A DNA stretch of 64,000 nucleotides from Humulus lupulus (taxonomy: Eukaryota > Streptophyta > Magnoliopsida > Rosales > Cannabaceae), in the NCBI RefSeq assembly GCF_963169125.1, contig NC_084798.1, forward strand, positions 198,643,481 through 198,707,480. The letters are read 5' to 3'. Under the pieces are notes generated by a model. That model was not told where the DNA came from. It saw only the letters and a list, made by a program, of their open reading frames with translations, and searched no databases. How positions within the stretch are numbered: the first letter of the stretch is position 1; every line of letters starts with the position of its first letter. A program made the translations under genes and the position numbers. This document shows positions 1 to 11,545 of this stretch, in pieces.

Positions 1-963
1 TAAACATTAGAATGGCCGGTTCCTATATTAGAATGATTATTCCATTTAAAAGTTCATTTCAACTATTAAAGATGGAATTACAAAACAACATAAAGCATAG
101 GCACTCATGCTAAAATGCCTTGAATATTTGATTTTTTCATTAATCTTAGGTCTGTGTAATGCTGTCGTTACTATTTTTCTTTGTTTGATATGTTTTTCTA
201 TATGAGACTTTAAGTCTAGATCTTAAATATCTATCCTTTGTTAACGAGTCTTCTCTATGAATCCACCATTGTTCTTATAAAGGTTGACTTTTCAATACTC
301 ACTTAAGGCAATGTCTTTGGTGCAAAGCTGATATGCAATTTTTATTTCATGCTTTTGTGCTTAGTGAATCTATAAATTGTTGTTTTTATTTAAAATAATA
401 TTATATTCAATTCAAGACATTTCTAATTAGTTGTATATCATTATATTTTTCTCTTTAAAGAAATTTGTCAGCCCATACCTACATTAATTGAAATACTTAA
501 GAGTACTCACGAGTCACAACACTATCTTTATTCTATTTTCTAAAATATATCATTACAAACCATACATTATTTTTTATTATTTTACCTCAAATTTTTATAT
601 TACTCCATTTATTAACTTCTCTATTTTTTTCTTTACATCATTTAAATATTATACTTTTTAAAATATTTATTTTTTTTAAAATAAAATATTTATACATAAT
701 AGTATCACACACATGTATAAAAAAAATAGAAAGAAAAAAAACTTATAAAATATTTATATAGCTCAATGAATGATTGTCTCCAAATGTAGAGTAGTACCAT
801 TCATTGAGGTAAAAAAAATGTAGAATATCTCAACTTTAGCTCACGTATTGAAAGCTCATTTTCAGAGTAATTTTACATCATTTATTAAGAGTGTTCTTAT
901 GTATGTTTTAGAGTTTAAAATGTACCATTAAAGTTTTGTATTGTAATTAAAAAAATTTGGGGC

Positions 964-1147
964 TATATTTTAATGTTCTACAATTTTTTTTGTGAGGAAT
1001 GAACTTTATTACTATTCAGAATGTAACGAAAATAAAGTACATATGAGGAATGTTATATTTTAATGTTCTACAATTTTTTTTTGTTGTTGTGATGAATAAC
1101 GTTATTACTCTTCAGAATATAATGAAAACAGAGTACATATGAGTGAT
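964..1147. repeat. Two-copy tandem duplication, period about 90 bp
   Basis: The motif TATATTTTAATGTTCTAC occurs at 964 and again at 1054. Each copy is followed by a T-run, a GAAT..TTATTACT segment, an ATTCAGAAT-like segment and AGTACATATGAG. The copies differ by a few substitutions and a short GTTGTT insertion in the second. No coding potential. Confidence 0.7.
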
Positions 1148-1559
1148 GTTATTATTGCAATTCATTTTAAAAATTATATAATTTGTTACTAAATATGAGA
1201 TCCAATATGGAGATGTTTCAGTATTATATTCCTACTAATGCAATTTTGATTATAAATGGACAAATATTCTTATATAAAAAAAATTGCGGGTGAACATTTA
1301 CTTTTTTAATTTAAGCAATTTAAAGAAATTATGGAGATTATTATGCTAAGAATGAAAATTCCCAAATTTCCAGATCCGTTTAAGGCCATAGTGAAGTTTG
1401 AAACTTAAATAATCAAAATTGTAGGTTCATTACATTCCAAATTTGGTGTATGACATATTCTATGCGTGTAGATCTCAAAAAAAACAAAAACTTCAAGCTG
1501 ACATCCGAGTAAAAAGTTATATCTTGCCATAATTACTGTCAAAATTTATGGCAAAGCCA

Positions 1560-1790
1560 TTGTTGGTTTTGCATCAATTTTGGCATCATTTTTTTCCTTA
1601 AAAATTATGTTTTCATGGACCATTGCAAAACCATCATTAAGCATCATTTTTTTGCCTAAACACCATGTTTTTATTAGACTATCGTTATACCATCATTAGA
1701 GCATTTTAGGCATTGTTTTTTTTACGTAAAAATCATGTTTTCATTGAACCATCATTAAACATCGATTTTGCATCGTTTTTTGTAAAAAGA
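1560..1790. repeat. Degenerate tandem repeat, about 75-80 bp units
   Basis: Three diverged units share the order CATCATTTTTT, an ATGTTTTCAT-like block and ACCATCATTA. Substitutions and changes in T-run length blur the period, so the unit count is approximate. Confidence 0.5.
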
Positions 1791-2439
1791 TCTATAGATT
1801 TTAGATTTTTAGATTTGAAAAAAATCACGATCAAAACTAATTAATCATGCATAGATGTGTTCAAAATCTATAAATTAGTGTTTTAAGTGAATATTCTCAT
1901 GAGTTTAAGTCTTGGATTGAATTTTTAATCATTAAAAGTATACAAAAAAATTGAATGATATATGTTCAATGATGAGTGAAGGTGTTATTAATGGTAGCTG
2001 GTGGAAAAGGTGGTCAGCGTCTAGGAATGACAAGAGAAGCGAAGGAGGTGGTTGGGGTCTGCGTTCACCTTCAAAAAATGGGTGACATGCGAGAGATAAA
2101 GAAATTGAAAGGATAGATAGAGAGAAGAATGGGAAGGGTATTGTTGTAAAAGGGAAAATTTGAGTTTCTATGTTCACCTACTACTAACATTAAAAAATGA
2201 TGCTACTCTTTCATTGTTTTCCCAAATACCCCTAGCATATTTTTTAGCCTATCTCTTCATCTTCTCTCTTCTCCCTCTCTCCTTCTCTTGACGAAAAAAT
2301 CCATGGGTAAGGTAAGTATAAGTGTTATCCCCAAAATTTGAAAATGATGATGTGGCAATAGAAATGACAAGTGGCAAGGAATGGTTGAGTGACCTGGCTT
2401 AGGAGTAACCCAGTAGATCGATGAAGAATTTTGACTGGC

Positions 2440-2700
2440 TTGAGAAGTGTCATGACCGACCAGGCATGACCTTGTCCGACCGGTCACATGTTTGTCTGCC
2501 CAGGAATGACCTTGTCTGCCCAGGCATGACCTTGCCTGCCCAGGCATGACTTTGTCCGACCAGGCATGAACTTGGCCGATCGGTCATGACCATGTTCAAG
2601 TGCACGTCTGCCCAGCTAAGTGCACGTCTGCCCAGTCAAGTGCATGACTGCCCAGTCAAGAGCGTGTCTGCCCAGTGAAGGTGTGGTCGACCAGCTTGAG
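2440..2700 (+). repeat. Short tandem arrays in the U3 of element A
   Basis: Two kinds of roughly 20-bp unit lie head to tail: one built on CATGACCTTGTCTGCCCAGG, the other on AAGTGCACGTCTGCCCAG. The 3' LTR (about 12560-12810) has a different number of the same units, which explains most of the 21-bp length difference between the LTRs. Confidence 0.85.
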
Positions 2701-2908
2701 TGAGATATGGATCAATTGGATAGAGCAGGACTACGTCAAGATTCCCAGAAACGGCTTCAACAAGAATTGGTCTTGACATACACGGGAATCTCTCAATTTA
2801 TCCCACGAATATAGTGTATTTTTATATTTTTAATATTACTGTAATTTAAATATAATAAGAATAATAAAATATCCCGATTATGGGGATATCATCTTACGAT
2901 CCTAAGCC

Positions 2909-2916
2909 TATAAATA
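2909..2916 (+). promoter_or_regulatory. TATA box of the element A 5' LTR
   Basis: TATAAATA in the context GCCTATAAATACAAGGC, about 310 bp before the LTR end. The same motif is at 13036-13043 in the 3' LTR. Placement fits a U3/R boundary promoter. Confidence 0.75.
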
Positions 2917-3220
2917 CAAGGCTTATGGCATCATAAAGGGGACTTTTGGATTTTTTAACTTTTGATCTGAATTTTCTAGAGAGAGAGAGTACTTGTATTT
3001 GAGAGAATTCTTGTATTCTTGGAATCTGCACTAAAGAAACTCAGTTGACTCAGCTTCATCTGATCTTGAGTGCAGTCTATAATCACAACACTAAGTGGAT
3101 TAGGCTATTACCATCACATTGGGGCTGAACCACTATAAAATCGACTGTGTCGTTTATTTTCTCTTGAAGATTTTATCATTTTTGACGTTCACACGTCGTT
3201 GGCCAAAAACGCGGTCAACA

Positions 3221-3243
3221 TTTTGGTGCTTTCACTGAGAGCC
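3221..3243 (+). promoter_or_regulatory. Primer-binding site motif of element A
   Basis: Directly after the LTR comes TTTTGGTGCTTTCACTGAGA. The TGGTGCTTTCA core begins three bases after the LTR end and could pair with a tRNA 3' end ending in ..GCACCA. The same motif follows the 5' LTRs of elements B and C. I cannot name the tRNA. Confidence 0.7.
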
Positions 3244-3275
3244 TGAAAAAAAAGACAGACGGTCCCTGAAGTATT

Positions 3276-5521
3276 ATGGCGCCTAAGAACACCAATGCGG
3301 CCTCCAAGAAGACAGGCTCCTCTATAGAGCCTGCCAGATCAGAAGGTCCCAGCCTTCAAGATCGTGAAACTGAGCCTAGAGTCGTGCTCGAGGACGTAAC
3401 TCCAGAAGTTGAAGAGCTCTAGAAAGCCATGAGCGCCTTCCAGGAGAAGATGGCACAGTTCAACGCCAGATAGGAGGCGTTCACTGAAAAGATGGCTAGG
3501 CAAAAGGCGGCGTTTGAGCAGCAGAGACAGGAGATGGAGGCCAGGAGCGAGGAGATCAAGCAATAGCAGGAGGAGGCCGATAGGCGACATCGTGAGGCTG
3601 CACTCGCTCTGGAGGCAGCTACGCAGCTGAACCGGGCCAATGCCTAAATTGCACCAGGAGTGGCAGCCACCCCAGGAGCAAGGACCACAGAAGCTGGTCA
3701 TAAGAACATTGATAGACCCCATTATCGAGGGCCAAACAGGAGTGGTGGTAACCCACCTGGTCGAGAGGAAGATAGGGTCTGGTCGGGCACTGCCTCAACT
3801 CAAAGGGGGAACTCCAGAACCCCCTAAAGGAGCCACCGATCAGAGACTTCTAGATCAGGAAGTCACAAATCAGGTAGCAAGAAAACTCCACCTGAGCAGG
3901 AGCACAATAGAGCTCCTCGAGGTAAAGAAACTTCTCACTTCAAAGATGGGCATGGGCGTGATGAAGCTGATAGTCATCACACTGACCAGTCGAAGGAGAA
4001 GAATGATAACAACCATCGAGGAGGAGATCGCCCAGCTCAGACAGGAAGGCCACCACTGCATTCCAACCAGCGCAGTGGCAAGGAGCATGTTTCGCACGAC
4101 AAGTCTTCCGAAAAGACTCAGAGTACGGTGTTTGATCGGTTAGGGAGACATACCTCCTAGAAGGATTTAAGAGACAACATCGCTGATAGGAGAAGGACTG
4201 TGCCGGTCGAAGGGCAAGATCCAATCTGACCTACCAGTCAAGTAGTAATACTTGATGATGGTCTGCCGGATAGGATCGCCTGACCAGGCGGTCCCAAGAA
4301 TGAGTCCCAAATAGTGGCCCCAAGCATCCAAGCCCAACTTGATGCTCTGACAGCAACAGTTCAAGGTCTGATGAAACGACCCTCTGCGATCGATCCAGTA
4401 GACCACAGGAGTGGCAGCCCGTTCTGTGCTTGAATTAGAGCAGCCTAGCCACCAGCGAAGTACAAAGCACCGGTACTGCCAGTTTATACAGAAAAGGCGG
4501 ACCCAATAAGGCACGTGGGGAAATTCGAAGATCAGATGGAGCTGCTCGGAGTGAGTGATGACTATCAGTGCTGAGTCTTCCCCACCACATTGTCCGACAC
4601 TGCCCAGGAGTGGTATTGGAATTTTAAGCCTAACTCCATCACTTCTTGGGAAAGTTTTAGAAAGGAGTTTTGCAGGCAGTTTAGTGCTGCTCGGACCCTT
4701 CCTGTTTATGCCAATCACTTGGCGGATATTAAGCAAGGAAAGGATGAGTCTCTCAAGAACTACATACAAAGGTTCATGAGAGAAGCTAACCGAGCTACTG
4801 CAGTTGGAGATGAGGGAAAGATGGTGGCAATTTCTTCCGACATTATCTATCGGAGTCCTTTGTGGGACAACATTCATCGCAATCCAATTTCAACATTACA
4901 ACAATTTCTGGACCGGGCGGACAAATACATGAAGTTGGATGATGCGATTGAGAAGGGAGAGAAGGGCCTGAACAATCTGAGCGGATCGACTGATCTCCCC
5001 AAGAACGGAGAAAATGGTCAAAATGGCGGAAAGAAACATGGGAATAACGGGTCTGACCGCCATGATGAAAAGAAAGCTAAGTCGAATTCGAACGATAAGC
5101 CAACCAAGTATGAGCCCCGATTCACAAACTACACAACTCTTTCAGCAAGCTGGGCAGAAATCTATCTCGCTAGTCACCAAGAAGTTCCCTATAAGAAGCC
5201 CCCACCAATGAGGAAAGAGACATCTAAGAGGGACATGAACAAATTTTGTCGGTTCCATGGAGATATGGCCATGACACAAATGAATGCAATCGCCTCAAAG
5301 ATGAGATAGAATTTCTTCTCCGGTCGGGCAAGTTGAGGAAGTACCAGGCAGAGACACCCCAAGGAGAAGGAGGCAGTAGCAATCCTGGATTCAAACGACA
5401 AAGATCTCCACCCTTGCAACCCGGACCTGTGGACTTTATCTTAGACACTATATGTGGAGGGCCACACTTGGTTGAGGAAAGCAATGGAGCAAGGGAGAAG
5501 CATGCTGAGCGGGAGTGCTAG
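3276..5521 (+). pseudogene. Decayed gag of element A (Tat-like Gypsy)
   Basis: Translation from the ATG at 3276 gives a basic N-terminus and a Glu/Gln-rich helical stretch, interrupted by stops at 3420 (TAG), 3471 (TAG), 3564 (TAG) and 3645 (TAA); all four fit Gln codons hit by C-to-T change. The best-preserved part (4590-5309) is the retrotransposon gag core, with SWESFRKEFCRQF and the conserved DESLKNYIQRF. It is followed by EPRFTNYTTL and a knuckle-like CRFHGD segment. A frameshift near 5270 moves reading to another frame (GHDTNECNRLKDEI, then CGGPHL) ending with TAG at 5519. This would form the particle coat that packages element RNA. As it stands it cannot make an intact protein. Confidence 0.85.
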
Positions 5522-6506
5522 GATCAAGGAGCCACTAGAGCGGCAAGCGTCTATGAATATATTATTTCTAAATACCGCTTTCAGAGTGGTAGTTTAATTT
5601 CAAGTTGTGTAACATGTTATTTAAATTTGGATTATGAGCTGGTTATTTGCTGACCATCCATCTATTTTTGAACAATTTTGTTGTTTAAGACTCGTTATTA
5701 GACACGTTTTGTCCTTTTTAATTTACGAGTAATAAAAGAGACTACGCGCAGCGTGGTCGATTCTTGCTACAAATGTGCATGTGTGTTAATTATCCGAACA
5801 GTGTTCAACTGGTCGGTAAAATCGGACAGTGTTCAACTGGTCGATACATTCGAGCAGTGTTCAACTGCTCGAATATTTTCCATATATTCTATGTGTTTCA
5901 CGAGTGATAAACTGCTCGAATAGATTCAGTCAAGTAGCAAGTGACTAAGGATCTCTCAACCCTCAATCACTTGGGGGGCACATAGGGTATATCGTTATAT
6001 AATTTAACACAGGCAATAAGAGCACGAGTTAAGATATCTGTTTTTAGGCTGACTTGTAAATTTTTGAAGTCCAAAAAGGCCATTAAGCTAACTTGTTTGA
6101 CAAAGCTTAAGTAACTTGGAATTTTTTAAATTTTAAGTTAGAAGCAGATATTCGTGTGACAATAAACATTATGCTCATAAAATGTTAGAGCAATAAGAGT
6201 GTGAGAAAGTATACTTAGTATGGACTTATGAAATGTTTAGAATTTCTAGGTTGGAAAACTAAGTACTCATGCGAAAATATAAGGCATACATGAGAGTGAC
6301 TTTGCTATTCACAAAAAACTTGTAATGTTTTAAGTATAAAAAGACTTAAATGTTTCAAGTTAAAAAAGAAAAGTAAAGTGCAAATTCCAAACAACTCGAT
6401 CATAAGAGCAAGAGTATATAGCAAAACACAAAACAAAGTATGATAGAAGGCTGGTAGGACAACAACTTGTCTGGTCGGGCAGAAGCTTCTCTGGAAGGAT
6501 GAAGGA
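5522..6506. other. Non-coding stretch of element A where pol would be expected
   Basis: After the gag/protease border the sequence runs straight into AT-rich non-coding DNA with short repeats of GTTCAACTGGTCGRTA at about 5805-5880 and a purine-rich CTTGGGGGGCAC at 5970. No protease, RT, RNase H or integrase motif is readable in any frame. The next coding stretch is the antisense gene. Confidence 0.8.
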
Positions 6507-9500
6507 TCACTGGTTGGCTCTAGTAGGATGATCAACCCCCTCCTCGGCATCAACTGCTCCTTCCGGTCGGAATGATAGCGTAGGGGAAGCAGATGTAGTG
6601 CCGGCAGGATTAGCAGCTTCCTCAGTAGCCCTGGCCTCACATTTGGCGAGCTCCTCTGCCTTAATCTCCTCGGTGAGAAAGTCGAGGTTGAGAGGCTTGT
6701 TTAGCTTCCACACTTGATAAAAACAGTTGAAGCAGATCTTCTCGTAGCGAGTTAAATCAGCTTCCTTCTCCTGCTTCAGCTCCTCATTCTCGCGAATTAG
6801 TCCCTCGTTCTCGCGAGCTAACCCCTCATTCTCACAAGTCAGTCTGTCTAGCCGATCAGTCAGTGACTTGTTGGCTTGGGTTAGTTTGTCATTCCCATCA
6901 GCCAACCCCTTAAGAGACTCCTCTTGCTCAGCCACAGTCTTCTCTGACCGCTCCAACTTGGATTGAAGAGCATCCACCTTAGCTTGAGCCTCCACTAGTT
7001 GATCATTTATGTAGAGTCCAAGAACTTTACTTAGCTAATATTTAGTAGTATTATAGTATGTATAGTATTATCTTTGTTACTGTGGATTTTTGGTTCAGAC
7101 CGGGAATTATTTGGACACTCATAGTAGTACTTATAGATTTTCTAAGTTTAACCTATAGTTTAAGAATATTAACTTTAACCTAAGGTTGAATAATATGACT
7201 GATATTAAGGATTATATTTATTGTACTATAAGGTTTAGATATCAACCAATAGGATTTTAAGCACATGTTATGAATGGTGATTAAGGATTAAGTATTTTTG
7301 AGGATTAAATTTAATAAGGAGTAAAGTTTGAATGTTATAGGGTCAGTAAGTAGCTTTGAATACGTTGAAGGCTTAGTCAAGGTTGTTTACTCCATTCAAA
7401 CTTAGCTAAAAATGTGTAATTTTGTGTTTAAATATTCAGCGTGTGCCGATATATCGCAGCTATAGGGGCGATATATCGCAGCACGTAGATACGGAAAACA
7501 CGAGACGATGCACGGTCGCCTCGGGCATACTGGCCCAGGCGATATATCGCCTACAGGGGGCGATATATCGCCTCCTCCAGCATAAATTCAAACATTTTTG
7601 AATTCTTTTCCTTTCAGCCATTCAAACTTCTTCATAAGTCCAGCATCTTTTGAACGAGTCTTCAGCCTCTGCTGAACGATTATTCAAATGATTTTCACCT
7701 AAAAAGCCATTATTTTTATTCAAGTAAAATCAAGATACTTTCATTCCCAAACTCTATAAATAGGACCTAGTACCCAGCCATTATTCACCTTTTGCTCTAA
7801 GTTCAGAAGCTGCAAGTGCTAGGAGAGTGTGAGAGTTAAACACTTGGGTGGGAAAGTCATAAGCTTAATCATCTTTAGCTTATCAAACACTTTGGGAAGT
7901 AAGGTTCTTTAGTATTTCGGTTGTGGTTAGATTGGTCTTGCAAATCTTTGAGGTAAACCCTAAGCTCTATTTCATTTGTTTCATGTTATTTTCTTTCTCA
8001 AAGCCTTCTACTCAGTCCCCTAACCTCATTCTTATTTTGGTTAGGGAATCCAAGTTCTTAAACACATAAGTTGTGGTAAGCATATTTCTCAATGGTTTAG
8101 TCTTCCTATTCATTTTCATTTCTTCTTCTTCATAAGACTCACTCTTTCTCATATGGTTTTAGGAGTGTTCCAAAAGTCCCAACTCAGTCCATCATATCCC
8201 GGTAACTTTGGTAAGGAAAATAGGATAGAATCTATATGTGTATTGCTTATGTGTTATGTTATGAAATATGATATGTTATGAATATGTTATGAATATGTTA
8301 TGAATGTGTATGTTTGTAGGCTTGGGCTTATGCCCTATTTGACTAACAAGACCCCAAAAAGATTATGGGCATATGCCTACTTAGCTAGTAAGACCCCACT
8401 AATCTCATGGGCATAAGCTTGTTTAGTCTATGGGACCCCAAGTAATAATGGCCATTATAATAAGTGTATGTATTAAGTGTTATGATATGTCTTTACGTTT
8501 ATTATGAAATTTATGTGTATGACTATGTGTTAGATTTTCCTTGCTGGACATTAGGCTCATTCCTTTTTGTTTTATGTGCAGGAAAATAGCTTTAGAGGCG
8601 GTAAGATTCATGACGCTTAGAGGATGTGTATCGATGGTGAATGGAGTCAAGGGGCCGAGCGTTATTCGATTCGAGGATATAGTCTCATTTTATCTTTTAT
8701 GGTTTTATATGTATTTCCCGCATTTCTTATGTAATTTTTTCATTTAAATCATGTTTTGTTTTTAAAGACAATGGGATCCCATATCCTTCTTAGTATTTAT
8801 TTGTAAGTAACTCTTATTTTACAAGTTACTCAATAAAATTATGGTATTTTTCGTAAAAATGTAAGTTTATATATAGTTTCGTTAATGGTCCAAAAAGTCT
8901 AGATTAGTGGGTCATTACAATTTAAGACCTTGATCAACTCCTTGTAGTCTACTGCTCGGTGCTGAGCATGACAGATGGTCATGAGCGTCTGCATGAAAAA
9001 CAGGAGGTTACTACAAAGTATGAGCATAAGTAACAAACTATCTTATGGTAGAGTACTTACATTCGCCAACTGAGCAACCCCTCTCTGTAAGACGACGTCA
9101 ACATTGAGTCGAGGGAAGGATTCAAAGCCTTGAATCGTTGAAGCGTCGTGGAGAGTCTGATCAAATGCCCCCCTCCCAATGGTACTAGTAGTGCGTAGTG
9201 CCTCGCTCGGGCCGGTCGAACGAGTGGGGGTTAGGCTCACTGAAGGAGGAAGCGAGGAAGGGGTCAACTGCGGGATCGTAACTAACCCCTCAGGTTGTCT
9301 CCCTTGGCTGGGCGGCACTATCCTCGGGACCTTGCTCAGGGGAGTGGATCCACTTCCTTCTCCAGACTTCCTCATCGGGGCAGGAGGAGCGTTGTAGTGC
9401 CTGAACATCTCTGGATCTGCAAAAGAGGAAAACACAAGATTCGTTAGAAAAAAATAATAATAAGCAATATGTGGATAAGTATATTGCTACTACAGTTCTA

Positions 9501-10921
9501 TTAATATCATATCACCAAGTTATCAAACATATTGCTATGACTATTAGACCTGAGTTGAGGATCTGATCGAGGAAGTCGTCCTCGTCGTCGGATGATGAGC
9601 TCAGGTCCCTCTCAGGCTGGATGGCCTTTCCCTTCCCGGACTGGGCGGGAATAGCAGGACTGCGATGACACTCTGGCTGAGGCTCCCTAATGACGAGATC
9701 GCCTGGTCTACGGGAGTGAGGAGATGGTCCAGGAGAAAACTGGTCAGTCACCACCTCAGTCCCGGCGTTGGACTGATCAGTCGCATTATTCTCCTCAGTG
9801 GTACTCTCCACTGTAATGTTTTGGTTACATGGTAGTAGGCCCACCATCTGAAGGTTGTCCATAGTAACCAAAATTTTCATGTCCTTCTCCTCAATACAGA
9901 TGTTAGCCAACTCCTTTGCTCCCTTGAACATCTCTTGAGTGGGCAAGGGTTGCTTGAATGAACCTGCATGTGTAAAAGCCAAGTTGTTGGCTTTGATGTC
10001 TGATGTGAGAAAATACTCTATGTAGTATTTTCCAGGGTTCGACTTGTGTATGATGCCACAAAGGTATTTAACCCCCTTTTGCCTGTGAAAGATGTGGAAA
10101 AAACCTGTGTTCTTATGGCTTGGGTTGGTCCTGAAGTCGAACAAGTAATGTACATCATGAGGAGTAGGCTCATCCCAGCCTTGTAGATAGTAGAGAATGT
10201 ACAGCGCAGAAAATGCCTGAATCCCGTTCGGAGCGATCTGGAAGGGGGAGACGTTGAAATAATCCGCTACAGACCGGAAAAAAGGGTGTAGTGGGATAGT
10301 CGCTCCTGCGTAGATATGGTGCCTGGACCAGGCACAGTATGGTCCGCCGGGCCTGTTGGCTCTCTGGTGAGGGTGTAGACATATCACATTCACCCCACTC
10401 AAACCCAAGGCTTGGATGTGTTTGTCGAACATCCCGGGGTTGAGTTTTGTAGGCTTGGCAGTAAACCAGGAAGGTGTTTCTTCTCCTTCCTTCCTTGGTT
10501 TTTGGACGGCCAAGTGCTGGACCTCGGTGGCGAAATCCTGGGTGGTTTGTCTCCGAGACTTGCTGGATTTTGTCACCTGGCGGGGTGGTCTCGAAGAAGC
10601 TGCAGTGTGGACCTCACTGCATTCCACCACTTTTTGCACCACTCTTCGGGCAACTTGAGGATCTTGGTCCTGGGGAAGTCTATTGGACTTCTTCACCCTC
10701 ATTGTTGACTGTTCAGCTTGATGAAAAAACTGCTCTTCGTGGAGAAAGTACAAAGTTGAACGGGGAAAGATCTGCTTAAAGCGGCGGAGGCGATCCTCAG
10801 GAGTGCGACTGGTGGAAGACTTTGATGAGGAGTCGCTGCTTTGAGGGGTCTCGATTGACTACGGGATAGACGTATCGGAGTCCGTGTGGTTGTCACCTCC
10901 CCTATAGTCAAAGCGATTCAT
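6507..10921 (-). CDS. Antisense spliced ORF of element A (plant retrotransposon domain plus coiled coil)
   Basis: Likely exons on the minus strand are 10921-9550, 9416-9061 and 8988-6507, the last split by a solo LTR (7010-8919) and its TSD. Introns 9549-9417 and 9060-8989 start with GT, end with AG and keep phase. Counting the TSD once, the exons sum to 2295 nt, exactly 765 codons including the stop; the only internal stop is TAG at codon 21 (10861-10859). The N-terminal half has the 'putative gypsy type transposon' type domain (PF04195 by family resemblance), with PLHPFFRSVADYF and the conserved PTPHDVHYLFDF. An acidic SSSSDDEDDFLDQ segment follows, and the C-terminus is a heptad-rich coiled coil (LTCENEGLARENEGL). 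Function is unknown. The start is the ATG placed right after a splice acceptor. Exon limits are read by eye. Confidence 0.75.
7447..7570. repeat. Cluster of four CGATATATCG palindromes
   Basis: The self-complementary 10-mer CGATATATCG occurs at 7447-7456, 7469-7478, 7540-7549 and 7561-7570, each followed by C and set in GC-richer DNA than the rest of the solo LTR. It lies about 190 bp before the TATA box. Role unknown. Confidence 0.9.
7755..7762 (+). promoter_or_regulatory. TATA box of the solo LTR
   Basis: TATAAATA in CTCTATAAATAGGACC. The sequence after it resembles an LTR leader. Orientation evidence only. Confidence 0.6.
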
Positions 10922-11129
10922 CTACAAAAAATAAAAATAGAGAGGTGAGTAACCATACAGATAAAATTAAACAAGAGCAAAATTTATTGTTCTACTTAGA
11001 AAAATTTATCTAAGTAGTGAAAATATAGCATGCATGGGAAAAAATAAATTTTGTGCCTAAAAGTACCTAAGAGTACCTAAAAGTGCCTAAAAATGCAAAA
11101 AGTGTTTAGAGTGCCAAGGAGGTGGCCGG

Positions 11130-11545
11130 TCGGGTGCATGATGGCTATGGTATGTCCGAGAGGCCCACGTTGTGTCCGAACGAATGCCGTGGGATGGCCG
11201 AGCGGATCCTGAGGCGTCCGAGGAGCTAGCATGCGTGTATGAGGGGCTGTGTCAAGGCATCTGAGCTGTTGGTGCCGAGACACCCAGGGAGTCAAGGCGC
11301 GTCCGAGGGGTGCCGAAGGGCCTTGTCCGAGTGGATGGCCATCAGGTCCATGCATCCGAAAGGCTAAGACGTGAGCGTCCGAGCAGATTCTGGAGCGTCC
11401 GACCAGGAGCATGCGCGCATCCGAGCGGACCGTGCCCAGCCAGGATGCATGCCCGTGTGTCCGAGTCGTGCATCTCCGAGGAGACCAAAGCCAAGAATTC
11501 GATTGGATGCCCTTGGGACCGAGGGGCTGATGTATGGTCCGATCG
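11130..11545. repeat. GC-rich cluster of degenerate TCCGAG units
   Basis: About fifteen copies of (G/A)TCCGAG or close variants occur at irregular 20-40 bp spacing, often followed by GG or CG. Composition differs sharply from the AT-rich flanks. It resembles the short Cys/Gly-like units in the LTR only loosely. Confidence 0.6.

Larger units (their letters stand above)
1..2317. other. AT-rich intergenic spacer
   Basis: No gene is supported here. The stretch is AT-rich with many homopolymers, two short tandem repeat areas (964-1147 and about 1560-1790) and a purine-rich stretch at about 1975-2160 that opens short meaningless frames on the other strand. It ends at the ATAAG target site of Gypsy element A. 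Confidence 0.7.
2323..3220 (+). repeat. 5' LTR of element A
   Basis: 898 bp, from TGTTATCCCC to GCGGTCAACA, matched by the copy at 12429-13347. It contains short tandem repeats (2440-2700), a TATA box (2909-2916) and a CT/AG-rich leader with a GAGAGAGAGA run, as expected for U3-R-U5. Confidence 0.95.
7010..8919 (+). mobile_element. Solo LTR (1,910 bp) inside the element A antisense gene
   Basis: Begins TGTAGAGTCC, ends GGGTCATTACA, and is flanked by exact ATTTA repeats at 7005-7009 and 8920-8924, so it is a complete solo LTR left by LTR-LTR recombination. It has TATAAATA at 7755-7762 followed by a transcript-leader-like region, which sets its orientation as plus, and a cluster of CGATATATCG palindromes. 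Removing it and one TSD rejoins the antisense reading frame. Confidence 0.92.

Noticed and set aside
1932..2177. Minus-strand frame rich in Ser/Pro/Phe
   Set aside because: Product of a purine-rich strand; no homologous look and no neighbouring exon.
2165..2215. Possible inverted partner of 36277-36310 (AACATTAAAAAATGATG against AACATTATTTTTAATG), suggesting an even larger enclosing element
   Set aside because: The match is short, AT-rich and itself nearly palindromic; no TSD or extended homology.
8541..8747. 68-codon frame in the solo LTR
   Set aside because: Lies in LTR sequence and is not kept in related LTRs.
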